Shown here: piece by piece, positions 7,676 through 17,716 of the stretch
Numbering within the stretch: position 1 is the first letter of the stretch
Layout: every line of letters begins with the position of its first letter
Origin: an uncultured Methylotenera sp.
GTDB lineage: Bacteria > Pseudomonadota > Gammaproteobacteria > Burkholderiales > Methylophilaceae
Reading direction: 5' to 3'
Assembly: GCA_937957775.1 (NCBI GenBank)
Contig: CALFXV010000027.1
Coordinates: 1 to 30,079, forward strand
DNA: 30,079 nt
Notes under the pieces: model-generated
What the model was told of the DNA's origin: nothing
Database searches by the model: none
What the model saw: only the letters and a program-made list of their open reading frames with translations
Position numbers and translations under genes: made by a program

Positions 7676-8578
7676 ATGACTACCGCCATAAAAATTAATC
7701 GCATCCATAAGCATTTTGGCGCCTTGCATGCCTTAAAAGGCATCGATTTGAACATAGAGCAGGGTGAGTTTTTTGCTCTGCTTGGCCCAAATGGCGCGGG
7801 CAAATCAACCTTAATCAACATCTTGGCCGGTCTTATTAAGCCAAGCTCGGGCGACATCTCGGTGCTGGGTTTTGATGTGGTTGAGCAGTACCGCCAAGCC
7901 CGGCAATTGTTGGGCATAGTCCCACAAGAGTTGGTTTTTGATCCCTTTTTCAATGTACGAGAAATGCTGCGCTTTCAAGCCGGTTATTTTGGCCGAGGGC
8001 CGGAGAACGATGCGTGGGTGGATGAGATATTAGTGGGCTTGGGTCTGGCCGATAAAGCCAATACCAACATGCGCAAGCTTTCCGGTGGCATGAAGCGTCG
8101 GGCGCTGATAGCCCAAGCACTGGCACATAAGCCGCCGGTGATCGTCTTGGATGAGCCTACCGCCGGCGTCGATGTTGAATTGCGGCAAACCATGTGGGCG
8201 TTTATTAAAAAGCTCAATCGCGAGGGCCATACTATTATCCTGACCACGCATTACCTGGAAGAAGCGGAAACCTTATGCAACCGCATAGGCATGATGAAGC
8301 AAGGTGAATTGGTGGCATTGGATAGCACGGCGAATTTGCTGAATAAATTTGCCGGAAAAAAATTGAGTTTAACCTTGGGTGAGGTCAGCTTGCCCGAAGC
8401 GATACGGCCCATGCTGAGGGGCCAAGAAAAGGGCGTGTACACGTTTGCTTTGACTGATATGGCTCAAATTGAATTGGTTTTATCCAGCTTGCGCACGGCT
8501 AATATTGCTGTGGCTGATATGCAATTGCATGAAGCCGACCTCGAAGAGGTATTTCTATCATTGGTGGGTAAACAATAA
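7676..8578 (+). CDS. ABC-2 type exporter ATP-binding protein (YadG-like)
   Basis: This is the ATPase subunit of an ABC-2 exporter whose substrate is not known. The 300-residue protein has Walker A GPNGAGKST (37-45), Q-loop IVPQE (81-85), signature LSGGM (135-139), Walker B IVLDE (156-160) and TTHYLEEAE (H-loop). It has the C-terminal extension common to the DRA/CcmA/YadG group. The permease gene starts on the last base of its stop codon (TAATG), showing translational coupling. Presence next to mla and ibaG is usual in betaproteobacteria, hinting at an envelope role, but this is inference. Confidence 0.88.
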   Translation: MTTAIKINRIHKHFGALHALKGIDLNIEQGEFFALLGPNGAGKSTLINILAGLIKPSSGDISVLGFDVVEQYRQARQLLGIVPQELVFDPFFNVREMLRFQAGYFGRGPENDAWVDEILVGLGLADKANTNMRKLSGGMKRRALIAQALAHKPPVIVLDEPTAGVDVELRQTMWAFIKKLNREGHTIILTTHYLEEAETLCNRIGMMKQGELVALDSTANLLNKFAGKKLSLTLGEVSLPEAIRPMLRGQEKGVYTFALTDMAQIELVLSSLRTANIAVADMQLHEADLEEVFLSLVGKQ

Positions 8579-9393
8579 TGCCGGCCTTAAACAAACTGCG
8601 GGATGCATACATGAGCGCGACGACGATCAGCCCTAAATACCGTGGCCCATGGACATTGTTGAAAAAAGAGATGCTGCGTTTTTGGCGGGTTGGTTTTCAA
8701 ACAGTGGCGGCGCCGGTGATTACCGCTTTGCTGTATTTATTGATTTTTTCGCACGTGCTAGAAGGCCGTGTGCAAGTATACCAAGACGTGCCATACACGG
8801 TTTTTTTGATACCAGGCTTGATCATGATGTCGGTCTTGCAAAATGCTTTTGCGAACAGTTCATCGAGTTTGATTCAGTCCAAAGTGATGGGTAACCTGAT
8901 TTTTGTTTTATTAACGCCCTTAACGCACCTGCAGTTCTTTTGTGCATTTTTATGCGCGGCCATTATTCGCGGCTTAGTCGTGGGTTTGTGCATTTATTTA
9001 GTGGCCGTGTGCTTTGTTGATTTGCCGATAAGCCACCCTGGCATGATAGTGGCGTTTGCTATATTGGGCAGCGCATTATTGGGTACTTTTGGCATTATTG
9101 CAGGTATCTGGGCCGATCGATTTGATCAGATGGCGGTTTTTCAAAACTTTATCATCATGCCTCTGTCTTTCTTGTCCGGGGTTTTTTATTCCATCCATTC
9201 TTTGCCGCCGTTTTGGCAAAGCGTCTCGCACCTCAACCCATTTTTCTACATGATTGATGGTTTTAGGTATGGGTTTTTTGGTCAGGCGGACATTTCACCT
9301 TGGATCAGCTTGTGCATCGTCAGCACAGCCTTCTTACTGTTGGCATGGAGCACCTTAAAAATGCTAAAATCCGGTTATAAATTAAGAGCCTAA
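8578..9393 (+). CDS. ABC-2 type exporter permease (YadH-like)
   Basis: The 271-residue membrane protein has about six hydrophobic segments and the ABC-2 family signature near the C-terminal half (FIIMPLSFLSGVFYSIHSLP, then LNPFFYMIDGFRYGFFG). It pairs with the ATPase immediately upstream through a TAATG overlap. The N-terminal 30 residues are cytoplasmic and not conserved, so ATG 8611 is a possible alternative start. The substrate cannot be deduced. Confidence 0.88.
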   Translation: MPALNKLRDAYMSATTISPKYRGPWTLLKKEMLRFWRVGFQTVAAPVITALLYLLIFSHVLEGRVQVYQDVPYTVFLIPGLIMMSVLQNAFANSSSSLIQSKVMGNLIFVLLTPLTHLQFFCAFLCAAIIRGLVVGLCIYLVAVCFVDLPISHPGMIVAFAILGSALLGTFGIIAGIWADRFDQMAVFQNFIIMPLSFLSGVFYSIHSLPPFWQSVSHLNPFFYMIDGFRYGFFGQADISPWISLCIVSTAFLLLAWSTLKMLKSGYKLRA

Positions 9394-9426
9394 ACCGCTA
9401 GGCTAAATTAAAAAGGCGATATCAAG

Positions 9427-9669
9427 GTGTTAACAGCAGCGCAATTACAGTCTTACATTACCCAGCATTTGGCTTGTGAATACATCAAAGTCATGGGTGA
9501 CGATGGCACCCATTTTGAGGCGGTGTTGGTCAGTGCTGCTTTTCTAGGAAAAAGCCGGGTTCAGCAACATCAATTGGTCTACGCCGCGCTCGGTGACAGG
9601 ATGCGTGAGGAAATTCACGCTTTGTCTATGCAGACCTATACCCCAGAGCAATGGGCTAATCAACCTTGA
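9427..9669 (+). CDS. ibaG: BolA family protein IbaG
   Basis: This is a small BolA-fold protein of the IbaG/YrbA type, which binds monothiol glutaredoxin through a shared [2Fe-2S] cluster and has been linked to acid stress and iron-sulfur or envelope homeostasis. The 80-residue sequence has [28 protein letters not shown] and ends [14 protein letters not shown], both diagnostic. The start is GTG 9427. The next gene encodes a monothiol glutaredoxin, its expected partner, which strengthens the assignment. Confidence 0.88.
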   Translation: MLTAAQLQSYITQHLACEYIKVMGDDGTHFEAVLVSAAFLGKSRVQQHQLVYAALGDRMREEIHALSMQTYTPEQWANQP

Positions 9670-9711
9670 ATTCTTGAACATTTTTATTAAATACAAGTAA
9701 CGGAGCAGCAT

Positions 9712-10023
9712 ATGGACGCACAAGCACAAATCAAGCAAACGGTCACTAGTAACAAGGTGGTGCTGTATATGAAAGGCAGTCCCAAATTTCCGCAATGTGG
9801 TTTTTCTAATTTGGCCACGCAGATTTTAGATGCGTGCCAAGCAAAATACTTTGCTGTTGACGTGTTGGCTGATCAAGCTGTTCGTGAAGGCATTAAAGTC
9901 TACGCCAATTGGCCGACCATTCCGCAGTTGTATATCAACGGTGAGTTTGTTGGCGGTTCAGATATCATGCGTGCAATGTATGAAAACGGAGAGCTTCAAA
10001 CGATGTTAGAAGCAGCAAAGTAA
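9712..10023 (+). CDS. grxD: Monothiol glutaredoxin (Grx4/GrxD type)
   Basis: This is a cytoplasmic glutaredoxin that carries and transfers [2Fe-2S] clusters with glutathione. The 103-residue protein has the monothiol active site CGFS (C29) preceded by MKGSPKFPQ, the cis-proline in WPTIPQLYINGEFVGGSDI, and the glutathione-binding GG.D. The start ATG 9712 follows a GGAG at a usual distance. murA begins on the next base after its stop codon. It neighbours ibaG, a typical BolA partner. Confidence 0.95.
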   Translation: MDAQAQIKQTVTSNKVVLYMKGSPKFPQCGFSNLATQILDACQAKYFAVDVLADQAVREGIKVYANWPTIPQLYINGEFVGGSDIMRAMYENGELQTMLEAAK

Positions 10024-11286
<1,263 letters not shown>

Positions 11287-11288
11287 GC

Positions 11289-11930
11289 ATGATAACCATC
11301 GCACTTTCTAAAGGCCGTATTTTTGAGGAAACCACGCCCTTGTTGGCCGCCGCCGGCATCCATGCCTTGGAAGACCCGGAATCCTCACGCAAATTAATAT
11401 TGCCGACTAATCGCGACGACGTACGCTTGATTATTGTGCGGGCTTCCGATGTGCCTACTTACGTGCAATACGGTGCAGCCGATTTGGGCATAGCCGGCAA
11501 AGACGTATTGGATGAGCATGGCGGTGAAGGCTTGTATCAACCTATTGATTTGCAAATAGCCAAATGCAAAATGATGGTGGCGGTGCGCGAAGACTTTGAT
11601 TATTTCGCCTCGATACGCAGTGGGGCTCGCCTTAAAGTCGTGACTAAGTATGTAAACACCGCCCGTGAGCATTTTGCCGCTAAAGGCATGCACGTGGATT
11701 TGATCAAGCTATACGGTTCCATGGAGCTTGGGCCTTTGGTGGGTTTGGCCGACGTGATAGTGGATTTGGTAAGCACCGGTGGCACACTGCGGGCCAACAA
11801 ACTTAAAGCGGTAGAAGAAGTGGGTGACATCAGTTCGCGCTTGGTGGTCAATCAAGCTTCACTTAAATTGAATCGCGATAAAATTCAACCGATTATGCAG
11901 GCGTTTATAAGCGCCATTTCTGCCAAGTAA
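11289..11930 (+). CDS. hisG: ATP phosphoribosyltransferase catalytic subunit, short form
   Basis: HisG condenses ATP and PRPP in the first step of histidine synthesis. At 213 residues this is the short form, which lacks the C-terminal regulatory domain and needs HisZ for activity and histidine feedback. hisZ is not in this window. Visible are the N-terminal [26 protein letters not shown] near residue 58 and the PRPP loop [15 protein letters not shown] near residue 156. It lies 2 bp after murA and 41 bp before hisD, and starts the histidine cluster. Confidence 0.95.
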   Translation: MITIALSKGRIFEETTPLLAAAGIHALEDPESSRKLILPTNRDDVRLIIVRASDVPTYVQYGAADLGIAGKDVLDEHGGEGLYQPIDLQIAKCKMMVAVREDFDYFASIRSGARLKVVTKYVNTAREHFAAKGMHVDLIKLYGSMELGPLVGLADVIVDLVSTGGTLRANKLKAVEEVGDISSRLVVNQASLKLNRDKIQPIMQAFISAISAK

Positions 11931-11971
11931 ACGATTTTTAATTAAGTCATTAATAAGATTAGGTTAGATTT

Positions 11972-13282
11972 ATGAGTATAAATATTAGACGTTTCTCCAC
12001 CAGCGATAGCGATTTTGACGCTAAATTGCAGGCCTTATTGGCCTTTGAAACGGCCCAAGACGACAGCGTGGACGAGGTGGTGGCAGGCATATTAAAAGAC
12101 GTCAAAAAACGCGGCGACGCCGCTGTGTTGGAGTACACCCAGCGTTTTGATAAAACCACGGCCAGCACATTAAGCGAACTGGAAATCAGCAAACAAGATT
12201 TGGATGCGGCATTAAAAGCCTTGCCGGCTGATCAACGTGCTGCCTTGCAAGTAGCGGCCGATAGAGTGCGCTCTTACCACGAAAAGCAATTAATGAGCTC
12301 CTGGAGTTATGAGGAGCAAGACGGCACTTTGCTAGGTCAGCAAGTGACTTCATTAGACCGAGTCGGCTTGTATGTGCCAGGGGGCAAGGCTGCTTACCCT
12401 TCATCGGTATTGATGAATGCCATCCCAGCCAAAGTGGCCGGCGTGAAAGAATTGATCATGGTGGTGCCTACGCCTAATGGTGAGCGCAACCAGTTGGTGT
12501 TAGCTGCGGCGGCGATTTCTGGCGTGGACCGGGTGTTTTGCATAGGCGGCGCGCAAGCCGTTGGCGCCTTGGCTTACGGCACGCAAACCGTACCCCAGGT
12601 AGATAAAGTGGTGGGTCCAGGTAACGCTTACGTGGCAGCTGCTAAGCGGCGCGTGTTTGGTGTGGTTGGCATAGACATGGTGGCCGGCCCATCGGAAATT
12701 CTGGTTATCTGCGACGGCAAGACCAACCCAGATTGGGTGGCGATGGATTTATTTAGTCAAGCCGAGCACGATGAGTTAGCGCAAGCCATTTTATTGAGCC
12801 CAGATGCCGACTTTTTACAAAGCGTGCAAGCCAGCATAGACAAGTTGTTGGCAGACATGCCACGCAAAGACATCATCAGAACAGCATTGACTGAAAGGGG
12901 CGCCTTGATACAGGTGCGCGATCTGGCTGAGGCGGCCAAAATTTGCAACTACATCGCGCCTGAGCATTTGGAATTGTCCATGGACGACCCCTTGGCTTTT
13001 AGTTTGAGCATCAAACACGCCGGGGCGATATTCATGGGGCGTAACACCTGTGAGTCGTTAGGAGATTATTGCGCTGGACCCAACCACGTATTGCCAACTT
13101 CACGCACGGCGCGTTTTTCTTCGCCGCTAGGGGTATACGATTTCCAGAAGCGTTCGAGCTTAATCATGGTGTCCGAAGCCGGTGCGCAAACCTTAGGTAA
13201 GGTGGCCGCGACCTTAGCTTACGGCGAAGGCTTACAAGCGCACGCCAGATCCGCTGAATTTAGGTTGAAGCCAAATAAATGA
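11972..13282 (+). CDS. hisD: Histidinol dehydrogenase
   Basis: HisD performs the last two oxidations, L-histidinol to L-histidine, with NAD and zinc. The 436-residue protein shows [26 protein letters not shown] (split motif), the zinc-site region [15 protein letters not shown] and the catalytic APEHLEL. Its length is typical. The stop overlaps the hisC start (ATGA), so the two are coupled. Confidence 0.96.
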   Translation: MSINIRRFSTSDSDFDAKLQALLAFETAQDDSVDEVVAGILKDVKKRGDAAVLEYTQRFDKTTASTLSELEISKQDLDAALKALPADQRAALQVAADRVRSYHEKQLMSSWSYEEQDGTLLGQQVTSLDRVGLYVPGGKAAYPSSVLMNAIPAKVAGVKELIMVVPTPNGERNQLVLAAAAISGVDRVFCIGGAQAVGALAYGTQTVPQVDKVVGPGNAYVAAAKRRVFGVVGIDMVAGPSEILVICDGKTNPDWVAMDLFSQAEHDELAQAILLSPDADFLQSVQASIDKLLADMPRKDIIRTALTERGALIQVRDLAEAAKICNYIAPEHLELSMDDPLAFSLSIKHAGAIFMGRNTCESLGDYCAGPNHVLPTSRTARFSSPLGVYDFQKRSSLIMVSEAGAQTLGKVAATLAYGEGLQAHARSAEFRLKPNK

Positions 13283-14346
13283 GTAAATTTTGGAGCGATG
13301 TGGTGCATAAGTTAACGCCTTATGTACCGGGTGAACAACCTAAACTGGATAATTTAGTTAAGCTAAATACCAACGAAAATCCCTATGGCCCAAGCCCTAA
13401 GGTGTTGGAGGCGCTTAAGTTAGAAGCCGCTGAGTCTTTGCGTCTTTATCCGGATCCCAATTCGGATGCCTTAAAAGCAGCCATTGCTAGCACTTATCAA
13501 TTGCAAAAGGAAAATGTTTTTGTTGGTAATGGCTCGGATGAGGTATTGGCGCATGCCTTTCAAGCACTGCTAAAACACAGTCGCCCCTTATTGTTTCCAG
13601 ACATCACTTACAGCTTTTACCCTGTTTATTGTGGTTTGTATGACATCGATTACCAAACCGTGCCCTTATCGGATGATTTTACGATTAAGGTAGAAGATTA
13701 CGATCAGCCAAATGGCGGCATCGTATTCCCTAATCCCAATGCGCCGACTGGCATCCCGTTGGCCTTAGCGAAGATAGAGCAGCTGCTGCAAATGAATAAG
13801 CATTCAGTGGTCGTAGTCGACGAGGCTTACGTGGATTTTGGTACCGAATCTGCGGTTGGCTTAATCCAGCATTACCCTAACTTATTGGTGGTGCATACCT
13901 TATCTAAAGCCCGATCTTTAGCAGGTCTTCGCGTTGGCTATGCTTTGGGCTCAGCCGATTTAATTGAAGCTTTGACTAGGGTAAAAGACAGTTTTAACTC
14001 ATACCCTTTAGACCGCTTTGCCTCTGCGGGTGCTATTGCGGCTATGCAAGATAGCGCCTACTTTCAAGACACTTGCCATAAAGTGGTGGCTACCCGTGAG
14101 GCGCTGATGGCTGAATTAGCCAGTCTAGATTTTGAGGTTTTGCCATCCGGCGCTAACTTTATCTTTGCAAAACACCAGACTCTTGGCGGAGCGGAAATTA
14201 CCGCTATGCTTAGGCAAAAAAACATTATTGTTCGTCATTTCAAAGCCCCCAGCCGCATTGCACCGTATTTGCGCATTACCATAGGCACGGAAGCGCAATC
14301 GGTTTTGTTACTTAAGGCGTTGCGGGAAATACTCAGTCGGCCTTGA
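13279..14346 (+). CDS. hisC: Histidinol-phosphate aminotransferase
   Basis: HisC is a PLP-dependent class I/II aminotransferase that converts imidazole acetol phosphate to histidinol phosphate. The 355-residue protein has [12 protein letters not shown] near residue 29, NPNAPTG near 152, DEAYVDF near 181, and the PLP lysine K210 in [16 protein letters not shown]. It overlaps hisD by four bases. After it comes a 224-bp non-coding stretch and the inserted hps gene before the his genes resume with hisB. Confidence 0.95.
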   Translation: MSKFWSDVVHKLTPYVPGEQPKLDNLVKLNTNENPYGPSPKVLEALKLEAAESLRLYPDPNSDALKAAIASTYQLQKENVFVGNGSDEVLAHAFQALLKHSRPLLFPDITYSFYPVYCGLYDIDYQTVPLSDDFTIKVEDYDQPNGGIVFPNPNAPTGIPLALAKIEQLLQMNKHSVVVVDEAYVDFGTESAVGLIQHYPNLLVVHTLSKARSLAGLRVGYALGSADLIEALTRVKDSFNSYPLDRFASAGAIAAMQDSAYFQDTCHKVVATREALMAELASLDFEVLPSGANFIFAKHQTLGGAEITAMLRQKNIIVRHFKAPSRIAPYLRITIGTEAQSVLLLKALREILSRP

Positions 14347-14425
14347 TATTGTTTGAATTAAGCAAAATCCAAAAAAATAAGCGGTTTTTGCAGTAAAAAC
14401 GCTGGTAAAAACCGGAAAAAGTTCC

Positions 14426-14435
14426 TCGCTAGCGA
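14426..14435. repeat. 10-bp palindrome upstream of the hps promoter
   Basis: TCGCTAGCGA is a perfect palindrome about 32 bp before the hps -10 box, a usual distance for an activator site. It is the most symmetrical element in this spacer. No regulator can be named. Confidence 0.3.
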
Positions 14436-14464
14436 AAAAATTTCTTAATTCCACAATCGCGCCG

Positions 14465-14473
14465 TGTTATTAT
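14465..14473 (+). promoter_or_regulatory. Putative extended -10 promoter of hps
   Basis: TGTTATTAT reads as an extended -10 element (TG, one base, TATTAT). A weak TTAATT lies 17 bp upstream. It would give a leader of about 90 bases for hps. The weak -35 box together with the upstream palindrome fits an activated promoter. Confidence 0.4.
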
Positions 14474-14527
14474 CGCGAAATGTGTGATTTCTGCACAATA
14501 AACTATTTAATTCGTATTTTTAATCTT

Positions 14528-14552
14528 AAGTAAACGCACATGGCGTTTATTT
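14528..14552 (+). promoter_or_regulatory. Stem-loop in the hps leader next to the ribosome binding site
   Basis: TAAACGC (14531-14537), loop ACATG and GCGTTTA (14543-14549) pair perfectly. A G-T and two A-T pairs extend the stem to about 10 bp. It ends seven bases before the GGAGG at 14559-14563, so it could protect the transcript or tune translation of hps. Confidence 0.5.
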
Positions 14553-14570
14553 TTAGTTGGAGGATGTAGC

Positions 14571-15392
14571 ATGGCACAAACCCAAATGGCATTAGATTCA
14601 TTAGATTTCGACGGTACCGTCGCTTTAGCAACTAAAGTTGCCCCACATGTAGATATTTTAGAAATTGGTACACCATGCATTAAGCACAACGGTATCAAAT
14701 TGCTAGAAACATTGCGTGCTAAATTCCCAAAAAACAAAATCTTAGTTGACTTGAAAACGATGGATGCTGGTTTCTATGAAGCCGAGCCATTCTACAAAGC
14801 CGGTGCAGACATCTGTACGGTATTGGGCACAGCGGACATTGGCACCATCAAAGGTGTAATCGATGTAGCCAACAAATACGGCAAAAAAGCACAAGTTGAC
14901 TTGATCAACGTGGCCGATAAAAAAGCACGCACTATCGAAGTGGCTAAATTAGGCGCACACATCATTGGCGTGCACACTGGTTTGGATCAACAAGCAGCTG
15001 GTCAAACTCCGTTTAACGATTTGTCTATGGTAGCTGGCCTTAAATTAGGCGTTGAGATCTCAGTAGCGGGTGGCGTTAAAGCGACAACCACGCAACAAGT
15101 TAAAGATGCTGGTGCAACCATCATCGTTGCAGGCGCAGCTATCTACGGCGCTAAAGATCCAGCAGCAGCAGCAGCTGAAATTACAGCCATTGCTCACGGT
15201 GGATCTGCCAGTGCTGGCGGTGTGAAAAAATTATTACCTTGGCTAATCGCTGCCGTTGTAGCATTAGTGTTGCTTTCTGTATTCAACAAAGCACCGGCAC
15301 CAGCTGATGCACCTGCAGAAGTAGCGCCAGCAGCAGAAGTAGCGCCAGCTGAGGCGGCACCTGCAGAAGCTGCACCTGCTGCAGCTCAATAA
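14571..15392 (+). CDS. hps: 3-hexulose-6-phosphate synthase with C-terminal membrane anchor and Ala/Pro-rich tail
   Basis: HPS joins formaldehyde to ribulose 5-phosphate, giving D-arabino-3-hexulose 6-phosphate, the entry step of the ribulose monophosphate cycle. Residues 1-210 form a complete OMP-decarboxylase-superfamily barrel: EIGTP at 31-35, DLKTMD at 60-65 (the DxKxxD motif), GVHTG at 133-137, and phosphate loops VAGGV (165-169) and VAGAAI (186-191). The usual enzyme ends here. This one continues with a short GS-rich linker ending KK at 219-220, a hydrophobic helix at 221-238, and an acidic Ala/Pro/Glu tail at 239-273 encoded partly by a 17-bp direct repeat. The tail is in frame with clean codons, so it is not a frameshift artefact by eye. 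Strong GGAGG ribosome site and codon choice (GCA, GGT, TTA, AAA, ACC) suggest very high expression. The isomerase partner (hpi) is not nearby. Confidence 0.93.
   Translation: MAQTQMALDSLDFDGTVALATKVAPHVDILEIGTPCIKHNGIKLLETLRAKFPKNKILVDLKTMDAGFYEAEPFYKAGADICTVLGTADIGTIKGVIDVANKYGKKAQVDLINVADKKARTIEVAKLGAHIIGVHTGLDQQAAGQTPFNDLSMVAGLKLGVEISVAGGVKATTTQQVKDAGATIIVAGAAIYGAKDPAAAAAEITAIAHGGSASAGGVKKLLPWLIAAVVALVLLSVFNKAPAPADAPAEVAPAAEVAPAEAAPAEAAPAAAQ
15315..15349 (+). repeat. 17-bp direct repeat in the hps tail
   Basis: GCAGAAGTAGCGCCAGC occurs at 15315-15331 and again at 15333-15349, an 18-bp period that keeps the reading frame. It encodes part of the Ala/Glu/Val/Pro tail, showing that the tail grew by in-frame duplication. 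Confidence 0.7.
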
Positions 15393-15407
15393 TTAACGTT
15401 TTTTCAA

Positions 15408-15439
15408 GCTAAGCCATGTGTTCATGCACGGTGTTTAGC
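15408..15439 (+). other. Hairpin in the hps 3' untranslated region
   Basis: GCTAA at 15408-15412 pairs with TTAGC at 15435-15439, with further pairing of GCC with GGT and GTG with CAC inside. It lies between the hps stop and the terminator and may stabilise the transcript 3' end. Function unknown. Confidence 0.35.
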
Positions 15440-15471
15440 AGTTGAGACGGTAATTAGCGTAAGTAAACTAA

Positions 15472-15510
15472 AAGCCTAGTTAAGATTATTCATCTTGCTA
15501 GGCTTTTTTT
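15472..15510 (+). terminator. Strong rho-independent terminator of hps
   Basis: AAGCCTAG (15472-15479) pairs with CTAGGCTT (15498-15505), and an inner AAGAT/ATCTT extends the stem. Seven T (15504-15510) follow. Transcription from hps should end here, so hisB needs its own promoter or read-through. Confidence 0.85.
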
Positions 15511-15647
15511 ATTGATGAGCCCATAGGTATAAAAGACTAGGGCTGAAAATGTTGTTCAGAGGGTGTGCGCAAAAGAACCAAGCGCAGGCGCTTTAGGTTA
15601 AAATAGCAAACATCCATTTTACGCATTCTTTTATTTAGTGACATCCT

Positions 15648-16235
15648 ATGCGCACAGCTGAAGTAGTAAGAAATACATTGGAAACGCAAATCACGGTTAA
15701 CCTTAATTTAGACGGTACCGGCGTTTCAAAATACGAAACCGGAATAGGTTTTCTCGATCACATGCTCGATCAAATCGCGCGTCACGGCATGATGGACATA
15801 GCCGTTAACGCAAAAGGCGATTTGCATATTGATGCGCACCATACGGTTGAAGACATAGGCATTACCCTAGGTATGGCTTTTACCAAAGCTTTGGGCGATA
15901 AAAAAGGCATACGCCGTTACGGTCATGCTTATGTGCCACTAGATGAAGCCTTATCCCGCGTGGTGCTGGATGTGTCTGGTCGTCCTGGCTTAACGTTTTC
16001 TTGTGAATTTACCCGCGCTGCTGTTGGTGAATTTGACGTGGATTTGATACACGAATTCTTCCAAGGCTTTGTTAATCATGCCAACGTAACCATGCACATA
16101 GATAATCTAAAAGGGCACAATGCCCATCATCAGGCCGAGACAATATTTAAAGCCTTTGGCCGCGCCTTGCGTATGGCCGTTGAAATGGATGCACGCATGG
16201 TAGGCATCATGCCGTCTACCAAAGGCAGTTTGTAA
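15648..16235 (+). CDS. hisB: Imidazoleglycerol-phosphate dehydratase
   Basis: HisB dehydrates imidazoleglycerol phosphate to imidazole acetol phosphate using manganese. The 195-residue protein is the monofunctional type without the phosphatase domain found in enterobacteria. Metal-binding histidine motifs [11 protein letters not shown] (near 37), [10 protein letters not shown] (near 63) and GHNAHHQAE (near 163) are all present. ATG 15648 gives the typical N-terminus [10 protein letters not shown]. It restarts the his genes after hps and its terminator; a TAAAAT around 15599-15604 could be its -10 box, but no -35 is seen. Confidence 0.96.
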   Translation: MRTAEVVRNTLETQITVNLNLDGTGVSKYETGIGFLDHMLDQIARHGMMDIAVNAKGDLHIDAHHTVEDIGITLGMAFTKALGDKKGIRRYGHAYVPLDEALSRVVLDVSGRPGLTFSCEFTRAAVGEFDVDLIHEFFQGFVNHANVTMHIDNLKGHNAHHQAETIFKAFGRALRMAVEMDARMVGIMPSTKGSL

Positions 16236-16266
16236 GCTTTTTTGGCAGGGCCGATCAGCTCGACGA

Positions 16267-16926
16267 ATGAAAAACACAGACATAGCAGTGGTTGATTACG
16301 GCATGGGCAATTTGTGCTCCGTGGTCAAGGCCTTGGAGCACGTTGCACCAGGTAAATCGGTTGTAATTAGCAGCAATCCGGATGAAATTGCCAGCGCCAG
16401 TCGCGTGGTGTTTCCTGGCCAAGGCGCCATGCCCGATTGCATGCGTGAATTGGATGCGCGGGGTTTACGGGCTGCTGTTTTGGATGCGGCCAACAACAAG
16501 CCATTTTTAGGCATATGCATAGGCTTGCAAATGCTATTCGAGCACTCTGAGGAGGGCGATGCGGCTGGATTAGGTTTGTTCAAGGGACAAGTGCGACGCT
16601 TCGCAACGGCCGACATGCACGACCGCCATGGTGAAAAATTAAAAGTACCGCACATGGGCTGGAATCAGGTTTATCAAAGCCGTGATCAAGGACCTGCCCC
16701 CCATGCCTTATGGCAAGGCATCGAAGATGGCGCACGGTTTTATTACGTGCACAGTTATTATGTGCAGCCAGAAGAGCTGTCTTTAGTGGCTGGTTACAGT
16801 GAATACCCCAATTCGTTTACCAGCGCTATCGCGAAAAACAATTTATTTGCCGTGCAGTTTCACCCAGAAAAAAGCGCAAGTGCCGGTTTGCAAATGCTAA
16901 GCAATTTTGTAAACTGGTTACCGTAA
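16267..16926 (+). CDS. hisH: Imidazole glycerol phosphate synthase, glutaminase subunit
   Basis: HisH is a class I glutamine amidotransferase that supplies ammonia to HisF. The 219-residue protein has the triad: nucleophile C84 in GICIGLQ, and the histidine and glutamate of VQFHPEKS near the C-terminus. The N-terminal VVDYGMGNLCSV is characteristic. It lies 31 bp after hisB and about 46 bp before hisA. The partner hisF is two genes downstream. Confidence 0.95.
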   Translation: MKNTDIAVVDYGMGNLCSVVKALEHVAPGKSVVISSNPDEIASASRVVFPGQGAMPDCMRELDARGLRAAVLDAANNKPFLGICIGLQMLFEHSEEGDAAGLGLFKGQVRRFATADMHDRHGEKLKVPHMGWNQVYQSRDQGPAPHALWQGIEDGARFYYVHSYYVQPEELSLVAGYSEYPNSFTSAIAKNNLFAVQFHPEKSASAGLQMLSNFVNWLP

Positions 16927-16972
16927 TGCCACAAATTAATAGACCAACTTTTAATTATTGTTTGATATGACT

Positions 16973-17716
16973 ATGTTAATTATCCCTGCAATCGATCTTA
17001 AAGACGGCCAATGTGTTCGGCTTAAACAAGGTTTAATGGAAGAATCCACGGTTTTTTCCGAGGATCCCGCTGCCATGGCTAAGCATTGGGTATATTGCGG
17101 TGGCAAGCGCTTGCATTTAGTGGATTTGAACGGCGCCTTCGCAGGTAAGCCGGTTAATGAAGGGGCCATACGCTCTATTGTTAGCGCAGTAGGGGGTGAT
17201 ATTCCCATTCAGCTTGGTGGTGGTATACGCGATTTAGAAACCATAGAGCGCTATTTGGACAATGGCATCAGCTACGTCATTATCGGTACGGCGGCGGTTA
17301 AAAATCCCGGCTTTTTGCACGAGGCGTGCGACGCTTTTCCTGGCCAAATCATAGTCGGCTTGGATGCAAAAGACGGGAAAGTGGCGGTAGACGGATGGTC
17401 TAAATTAACTGGTCATGATGTTATCGACCTGGCCATGAAATTTGAAGATTACGGTGTTAACTCCATTGTCTACACTGACATCGGACGTGATGGCATGTTG
17501 ACTGGGGTCAATATCGAAGCCACGGTAGCGTTGGCGCAAGCGCTAACCATTCCTGTTATTGCATCAGGCGGTGTGACCAATTTGGATGACGTGCGTCGTT
17601 TGTGCGCGGTGGCCGATGAGGGCATCATAGGCACCATCACCGGTCGTGCGATTTACGAAGGCAGTTTGGATTTTGCAGCCGCGCAAAAACTTGCGGATGA
17701 ATTAAGTGCTCGCTAA
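16973..17716 (+). CDS. hisA: Phosphoribosylformimino-AICAR phosphate isomerase
   Basis: HisA is a (beta/alpha)8 barrel that performs the Amadori rearrangement of ProFAR to PRFAR. ATG 16973 is preferred because it gives the family start [20 protein letters not shown] with the catalytic aspartate at residue 8. ATG 16967 (two more residues) and TTG 16958 are possible. There is no clear Shine-Dalgarno at any of them. The motifs [19 protein letters not shown] and VIASGGV are present. It overlaps hisF by 11 bases. Confidence 0.94.
   Translation: MLIIPAIDLKDGQCVRLKQGLMEESTVFSEDPAAMAKHWVYCGGKRLHLVDLNGAFAGKPVNEGAIRSIVSAVGGDIPIQLGGGIRDLETIERYLDNGISYVIIGTAAVKNPGFLHEACDAFPGQIIVGLDAKDGKVAVDGWSKLTGHDVIDLAMKFEDYGVNSIVYTDIGRDGMLTGVNIEATVALAQALTIPVIASGGVTNLDDVRRLCAVADEGIIGTITGRAIYEGSLDFAAAQKLADELSAR

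Noticed and set aside
14371..14420. Inverted A/T-rich repeat after hisC (GTTTTT/AAAAAC with AGC/GCT) as a terminator
   Set aside because: A bulge is needed and there is no T-run after the stem; not strong enough to list as a terminator.
15599..15604. TAAAAT before hisB as a full promoter
   Set aside because: No -35 hexamer at 16-18 bp; mentioned only as a possible -10 in the hisB entry.
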